DNA of 64,000 bases, taken from Micropterus salmoides. Its lineage: Eukaryota; Chordata; Actinopteri; Centrarchiformes; Centrarchidae. The notes below the pieces were generated by a model, which did not search any database, was not told the DNA's origin, and saw only the letters and a list, made by a program, of their open reading frames with translations. The position numbers were made by a program, and so were the translations under genes. Below, one piece after another: positions 57,960 to 64,000 of the stretch; position 1 is the first letter of the stretch, and the number at the start of each line of letters is the position of its first letter. The stretch is taken from assembly GCF_014851395.1 (NCBI RefSeq), contig NW_024041150.1, forward strand, positions 6,837,975 through 6,901,974, read 5' to 3'.

Positions 57960-58375
57960 GGGTCAAATAAGTATTGAACACGTCACCATTTCTCTCAGTG
58001 AACATGTTTCTAAAGGTGCTGCTGACACGACGTTTTCTCCTGATGTTGGTAACAACCCAAGTAATCCATACATACAAAATAAATAAATAAATAATACGTT
58101 CATAAACAGAACCTTAAAGACCTGAGCAATGCACGGGACTAGTTTCTCCAAACAGGAGGCTCATTTCCAACAAAGGCTGCAGTACAAAATACATTTCAGT
58201 CTGTTTCATTTCACATTATTACACATGACTTCATTTCTGAACGTGTTTGGGTTTTTTTTGGTATCTATGGATTACCTGGGTTTTTACTAACATCTGGAGA
58301 AAATGTCAACAACAGCTTCAGAAACATGTTCACTGAGAGAAATGGTGACGTGTTCGATTCTTCCTTTACCTGCCG
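57960..58375. mobile_element. Tc1/mariner-like non-autonomous element with about 110-bp inverted repeats
   Basis: The left arm (57965-58080) GTATTGAACACGTCACCATT TCTCTCAGTGAACATG through GGTAACAACCCAAGTAATCC recurs in reverse complement at about 58260-58365 with scattered changes. The arms match the AATAAGTATTGAACA-type ends of fish Tc1-like transposons, and the centre (about 180 bp) has no transposase. Confidence 0.75.
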
Positions 58376-60080
58376 TATCAATTCACGTCAGTTAAAACAC
58401 ACATTATTTATCTGATCGAGGTGAGCGGGCGTCTTATCAGGGCCACACTCAGTAATAAACTTAGCACAGGTTTATTGCAACACTTTGAACAGTCAGATTC
58501 AAAGCTTTTTAAACCTTTTCGGACCTCAACAAAATATAACTTAAGACCCTCTTTGACTGTACCGTATGTGAACATGTCTCTGCTATCAGCATTATGTGTT
58601 GCGTTCTTTTATCCCTGCATCTAATAGCAAATTAAACCCAATAAAGAAAATGTTCTCTTTTAATGAGTGAGGCAAACAGAGGTGGTTTTATTTTCACACA
58701 GAGGCTGCTTACACATCAGCACAGACCTGCAGCGTGTCCTTACAGACATGTGCTCCAGCAGCAGCGAGCATGTTGATGTTTCTGGTGAACTGATTGTGTA
58801 CGTTTGTGAACGTGAACTCGTGCACTGCTGTGTTCAATATAAACTACTAAATCAACAGGCAGGAATACATATTGCATAATATTGTGCATTTGGAAAGCAC
58901 TTTGGGTCAACTCCTGTTTTTTTAATGCTACATAAATAAATAAAGTGACTTCATATTTTATTTAAAATCAGGCTTCAACAATTATTTTTATTTTCTATCA
59001 AACTAACAAATATTCTTGATTAATCTATTTATTGCTCTCTGCCTGACAGCCAAAAACACAATTTAATTTAATGTGAAATAAAACAGCTCAGACTTCTTCT
59101 CTCATCAACACTGTTGACGAACAAACAATATAATAGTTATACCTGTTTAAAGAATCACTTTAGCAACTGATGACCTATCATGAGCGTCAGTCATTACTTT
59201 GACATTTTAAAGAACTAAATTAATTTAAATATTTTGCTAATATTGATCAATACTGAAAATAAGCAGCTCTACCTGCTGACACGTGACCTGGTAGCAGAGA
59301 ACAAAGGACACACATACCAGCACTGCCAACCAAATCATTTCAGTTGTTATTAATAATATTATTTATTATTTCTGAGAGCTTCAGTCCTGTAATTTTAAAG
59401 GTCGCTCGACCTTCTACATCCCCGATCCGGATCCGGGATCCTGACTCGCTTCACTTCAGATCATCTGACTCATTATCTTTGCAGTTTGATTCATAAAACA
59501 AAGAAACAAACATTAAACGTGGTCATAAGCACTTTATTATTTATTATTTATTAACAGTAAAGAGAGCATGTTTGACAGAAAACACCCGTTTCTGCTGCTT
59601 CTTGTACCCGCTGTTCTCGGCGAACAGCCTGCACGCCTGAACTCCTTTCAAAAATGTGTAACTTTAACGCTCCCTTTCGTTATTCTCCACAGTAAGCATC
59701 GTCTCATATGTAACTCAAAGTCTTTATGGACAATAAAGCTATAATCTTCAATACGGCGTGGATATAATCGACCAAGTTGCACTGCCTTCGCTGAAACGTG
59801 GACTTTTCCAAGTGACTCGCGTCGCTGATTGTCATCGCTCAGCAGGGTGGACCATAATTTTGAAAGGACAATCGTTAACAGATGGAGGGTTGTAAAAGTA
59901 AACCTTTTACTAAAGGAAAAGGACGTTTGTTGGAGTTAAATGTATGCCGAAATATCGAGGAGGTGCTAGTTAATCCGGAAATGCCTTCAGATATATTCAG
60001 GCATTTGTAGAATTGAGCTAATATCAAAAGAAACTTAAAATGAGATGTTTTTCAAAGGAGTTTCGCGTGCAGTTCACTTA
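58376..60080. other. non-coding stretch; retroposon-like tail at 58860-58960
   Basis: GGAAAGCACTTTGGGTCAAC TCC and TGCTACATAAATAAATAAAG at 58890-58947 resemble the 3' tail of a fish non-LTR element. Nothing else is recognised up to the promoter-like region at 60.08 kb. Confidence 0.5.
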
Positions 60081-60081
60081 C

Positions 60082-60500
60082 CTCCAATGATAAAATGTGA
60101 TGAAGCGGGACTCGCAGCTTTCTAGCGACCCATGCAGCACCAGAGCAGCACCGCGGAGGACTCCGAGTGTCCCGCTGGGTCCATTAGACGGTAACGGTGT
60201 CGGTAACGAGCGGACCGACCCGCCACAGACAGGCAGATGTGACGGTTAGTAACGGCTAAGCTAAGTTACGTTACATGCCGGCAGCGGTGAAAGTGCGGCG
60301 GCAGCAGGACCGTCCGCTCCGCTCGGTGTCGGCCCGGCTCCTCCGTCTTCTTCCGTCTCTCCTCTTTCTTCTTTCTTTATGTTTTCAGCGGCTGCTTGAC
60401 ATTAGTTTACGTTCTCCACGGTGACTTCTGCTTCCGCATCCTTGAGGTGACGTTTCAGCGACGTGAGGTGACGTCATACGGTACGGCGGCACGGCAACGC
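60082..60500 (-). promoter_or_regulatory. psd: candidate psd promoter and non-coding first exon (outer)
   Basis: CG-rich minus-strand segment ending in a consensus donor CATTGGAG|GTAAGT at 60082. It has CCGCCGCAC and GGAGCGGACGG runs and a perfect TGACGTCA at 60469-60476 at its upstream side, with no TATA box. An upstream frame (ATG at 60184, 20 codons, TAG at 60122) lies wholly inside the exon. No coding sequence leaves the exon, so it would be 5' UTR. It fits a housekeeping/neuronal style promoter for psd 16.5 kb upstream of the first coding exon, but another minus-strand transcript is possible. Confidence 0.45.
60469..60476. promoter_or_regulatory. perfect CRE palindrome TGACGTCA
   Basis: Within a G+C-rich segment containing further half sites (GTGACG twice nearby). 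It lies roughly 100-150 bp upstream of the probable exon body. Confidence 0.5.
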
Positions 60501-60989
60501 CTCACCTGAGCAGCTGCAGGTTGACAAATGTTGGAAAAGGCAGGTACAAGTGTTAATAATGAGGTGAAAGAGGTGAACTGTGATCTTTTTACCACTGTGA
60601 ACATACAAAAAAGATCTGGAACATTTCATTAACAGATAAACTAATTAATGTGTTTGATGTCAACAACAACATTAACTCTGTTTATGCAGCTCCAATCAAA
60701 ATGGACCCAATGATCCAAACCTGCTTCAATAGATTTACACTTTAACACTAAACACTCCTGCACCTCAGTACAACGCTTAAAAATAAACTGAATATAATGT
60801 GAGATTCTGGCAATGTAAAGTGATTATCTGTGTATTTTTGTTACTGTAATGAAAAAGACTTTAAAAGACTCACCTGAGCAATGAAGTCTTTAAATTATAA
60901 CTTTATTCACAAAACATGAAATAATAAACCGACCCTGAGCAAAGATTATTTAGTAAATTATGACTTTACTGCTGAGTAAGAATAAAAGC

Positions 60990-61530
60990 ATACAAATAAA
61001 CTAAATATAAAACAATAAATAAAAATACTAATAAACTAAAGTAATATAAAACAAATAAATAATAATACTAATAAAATAATATAATATAAAACAAATAAAT
61101 AACAATAATAAATATATATAAACAAATAATAACAATAATAAAAAATATAAAACAAATAAAAAATAATACTAATAACTTAAATAATATAAAACAAATAAAT
61201 AACACTAATAAATAATAATATAAAACAAATAAATAATAATACTAATAAAATAAAATAATATAACAAATAAAAATAATACTAATAAACTTAAATAAATAAA
61301 ACAAATAAATACACTAATAAATAAAATAATAAACACAATAAATATAATACAAATAAACTTAATAATATAAAAAATTAATAATAATACTAAACTAAAATAA
61401 TACAAACAATAATAATACTAATAAAATAAAATAATATAAAACAATAATATAATACTAATAAAATAAAATAATATAAAACAAATAATAAAATACTAATGAA
61501 CTAATGAAGTAATAAAAACATAATAATGAT
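60990..61530. repeat. AT-rich degenerate tandem repeat (TAATATAAAACAAATAAATA type)
   Basis: About 540 bp of AATATAAAACAAATAAATAA and TAATACTAATAAA phrases with an irregular period of roughly 35-45 bp. No coding meaning. Confidence 0.85.
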
Positions 61531-61559
61531 AAAATAAGAATCCATTCCACATAATCTCT

Positions 61560-61790
61560 ACCAATACTCATTATTCTGTTGGTATTTTATTCAATTCACT
61601 AATATTTATCATTGCACTTAATACTAATACTGTAAAAAACTGTACATATCCACACTCCTTTATATTTAGATTGTACATTTAGGTTTTATCTACTTTTCTA
61701 TTTCTATTCCTCATACCTTGATATGCAAGTGAGCATTTGTAACAAAGAACTTCCCCTCAGGGATCAATAAAGTATTTCTGCTGAAAATCT
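61560..61790 (+). mobile_element. non-LTR retrotransposon 3' end
   Basis: TTGCACTTAATACTAATACTG, CTGTACATATCCACACTCCT, then GTAACAAAGAACTTCCCCTC AGGGATCAATAAAGTATTTCTG. This is the L2-type 3' tail widespread in fish; the coding part is absent. Confidence 0.75.
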
Positions 61791-64000
61791 TTATTCTTGA
61801 AATATAATTTCCTCTAAAAATGACGATTGTATCTTTTAATCAATTATAACTTTGTCCTCGATATTACAAAATTGTTTTGAAAATGAATAAGTCAACCTCA
61901 CATGTGTAGACTTTATTCTAGAAATATTCTTGTAACGTTACAGCTTTATCTTAATATACAAGTTCTTCTGTGATCATAGTATGAAGATGAATTGCGTCTT
62001 TATTCTTACAAAAATATGATTTCTTGCCCAAATATTTTGACTATATTCTCTAAATCTCAGATTTTATTTCCCTTCTTTGGCCATTTCTCTGCACTGAGAG
62101 TGAAACTATGTTCTGCTCTACTGCACTGTTTTATTTCTAAATGAATCGAGTTGATGCACAGCAGCTGCTTGTGTTTGGATGCAGGTTCAGTTCCTCTCCA
62201 GCAGGGCAGCACGCGCTCACCTCATTAATCGATCTATATCGTCCACAATTATTACAATTATTGGATTATAATTACTGATGGGTTCATGTGTTCATCACTT
62301 TAATGCTGCAGTTTAAAGCTGGAGCTCATTTTAATGATCTCATCTCCGTGGCTGGCTTCATCTGTAATATTACACCATCATCGATGAGAGGATTTATATT
62401 TTTATCCAGTGATTTAATCTGTAGAAGATTAAAGGAGCAGAACATGGAAATACAGAACTTAAATGTACGGACTCAGTAACTTGCTGAGAACACGTCGCTC
62501 TTCATAAAGGTTTTATTATTAATGGAAATAAATAATGTATCATTGTGTTGCTTTTTTTAACCTGGGCGAGACAGCAGCGTCAAAAAAGGTCACCAGCAAC
62601 AACACACAAGAAACATAGCAAACATTTAAGTTTTAATACCTTCGCACAGTGACCAGTCAATCATCCCTACACTTACAAGAGCTTTAAAATCCGACACAGA
62701 GACCAGTTCTGCAAGGACTGCAGGCCGAAGTGACCTGATTTCTGTCTAACAGTGTGAACAAGCTGAAGCTCCCAACACGTCCTCGAACGACTAAACAGAT
62801 GCAGAGTCAGGGTCCCTAAACTGGAAGGGGGACCGAATCTCTGAGGACCTGCAGCTGACTCAGCTCCCACGCCCAGATGATTTCCAGACTTTGCGGAGCA
62901 GCTTCACCTCCTTTCACTGACCTCAAAGGCCCAAAGTCTGAGACTGTGGTCCGCCCGTCAGATAAAGTTTGGAACAACCCCCCCCGACCCCTCCTAAGTC
63001 TACCTGCTTAGTTTCACTTCCTTCCCGGATGCTTTTGGGATCCTGTTGCTGATATCTGATTCCATAGACATAAAAAAATTGATCCATGATCTGCTGAAAA
63101 AAATACAAATACATTAAAGAGTCAGTGTTTACAGACATGTGAAAATCTCCTGAAGTCTGTCTTTGCCTAAACCCAACCAGTAACCACGCGTTACTGTCAT
63201 GTGACCTACATAACGTCGCTCATGTCGTTTTTGGAGGATGAATAAACGACCGATGCCGTCGTCTCGGTTGGTTCCACTGAGGGGAGCAGAGCATTTAAAG
63301 GCTTTCTTTCTGTCCGTAAGCACAGCGCTGATCTCAAACGAAAGCTACAGTCAGAGCAATCAGGATGAGAGTTTATGTCTTCATACATGAACAGCTGCTA
63401 AAGACTCTGAAGGTCAGAGTGCTGATGAGGCTTTTTCTGGCTTCAAGGGAAACAGGAAATCCAAGGTTGTAACACATTTTGCTTCAACAAACATAACTCG
63501 CTGATTTTGTGACAAAAGTGATGATAGAAAAACATCTGTGTGTGTTTTTAATCAGAGTCACAGTCAGTGCTTGAAGTGGATCGGTACTCACCAGTACCAG
63601 GTACCTACTCTTTGGCGTCCCAGGACTTTGTCGTGCACGCCGGCACTTCTCACAACCTATAAAAGTATGATTTAAAAAGGGACTTAAAAGAATTCACTGA
63701 CTCAGCCGACCTGATTTCGTCAGGCAGGCTGTTCCAGGGCCTCGGGGCCCCGACTGCAAACTGTCCCCTTCAGTGTAGCTGGTGTGACTGAAAGGTCAGA
63801 GGTAGAACAGGAGGAGCTTTAAAGGAGACCTATTCTACTGCTTTTCCAGTCCTATATTGTAGTTCTGTGACTCCTCTATGGCAGCTTGGCAGGATTCAAA
63901 GGTCAAAACAATCATTTTCTATCTTATACCGACTCTTCACGCAGGCCTGCAAGCTGTAGATGCTCCTGTCTCTTTAAGGCCCCCTCTCAAAGCTTCTGAT
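61791..64000. other. right flank: no gene recognised; dispersed repeat pieces near the end
   Basis: Sequence to about 63670 shows no recognisable exon or repeat; a C run is at 62979-62984. At 63690-63760, GGCAGGCTGTTCCAGGGCCT CGGGGCC resembles a common fish dispersed repeat. From 63818 to the end, TTTAAAGGAGACCTATTCTA and CCTGTCTCTTTAAGGCCCCC look like the start of the TTAA-ended element family seen at 40.0-40.6 kb. Confidence 0.5.

Overview
The window looks like teleost fish nuclear DNA, probably percomorph. The evidence is a spliced gene with GT-AG introns, tRNA-derived SINEs with fish-type 3' tails, hAT-, piggyBac- and Tc1-like non-autonomous elements, and abundant microsatellites and minisatellites. 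There are no bacterial operons, CRISPR arrays or phage genes.

One protein-coding gene can be read with confidence. It is psd (PH and Sec7 domain protein, EFA6A-type Arf6 exchange factor), on the minus strand. Eleven coding exons join in frame with consistent splice phases from 43384 down to 10264, giving 1379 codons. First comes a very large N-terminal exon (814 codons). Then come four conserved linker exons (KIAQAKWEFLFGG; SETDLDAVPLRCYRETD; an acidic run; ESHRAKGTSYSSLDS), another linker exon, and five exons that build most of the Sec7 domain, including the glutamic-finger motif and the NTDLHG motif. The end of Sec7, the PH domain and the C-terminal coiled coil are not seen and should lie left of base 1. 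A second possible start, an alternative first exon at 25717-25635, splices in the same phase onto the first Sec7 exon and would give a short Sec7-PH isoform. Two minus-strand GC-rich segments (about 51744-51990 and 60082-60420) end in strong 5' splice sites and look like promoters with non-coding first exons. If the outer one is used, the gene covers almost the whole window.

About 15 kb, close to a quarter of the window, is minisatellite: 2.9-8.8 kb (15-bp unit), 9.43-10.25 kb (21-bp), 11.09-12.53 kb (56-bp), 12.99-14.25 kb (28-bp, filling a whole intron), 49.25-49.95 kb (15-bp) and 52.24-57.18 kb (46/47-bp). Units of 15, 21 and similar lengths are multiples of three, so they create very long but meaningless open frames on both strands. 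The largest array carries dozens of perfect TGACGTCA (CRE) palindromes, and single CREs also sit at three promoter-like segments.

The rest is intron or flanking DNA with dispersed repeats: SINEs, LINE fragments including a reverse-transcriptase remnant with FADD, two hAT-like MITEs with 8-bp target duplications, a Tc1-like inverted repeat, piggyBac-like ends, and an inverted pair of an unnamed repeat at 10.6 and 23.4 kb. At 49.2-50.2 kb a plus-strand acidic frame with one stop and one probable frameshift may be a decayed coding segment.
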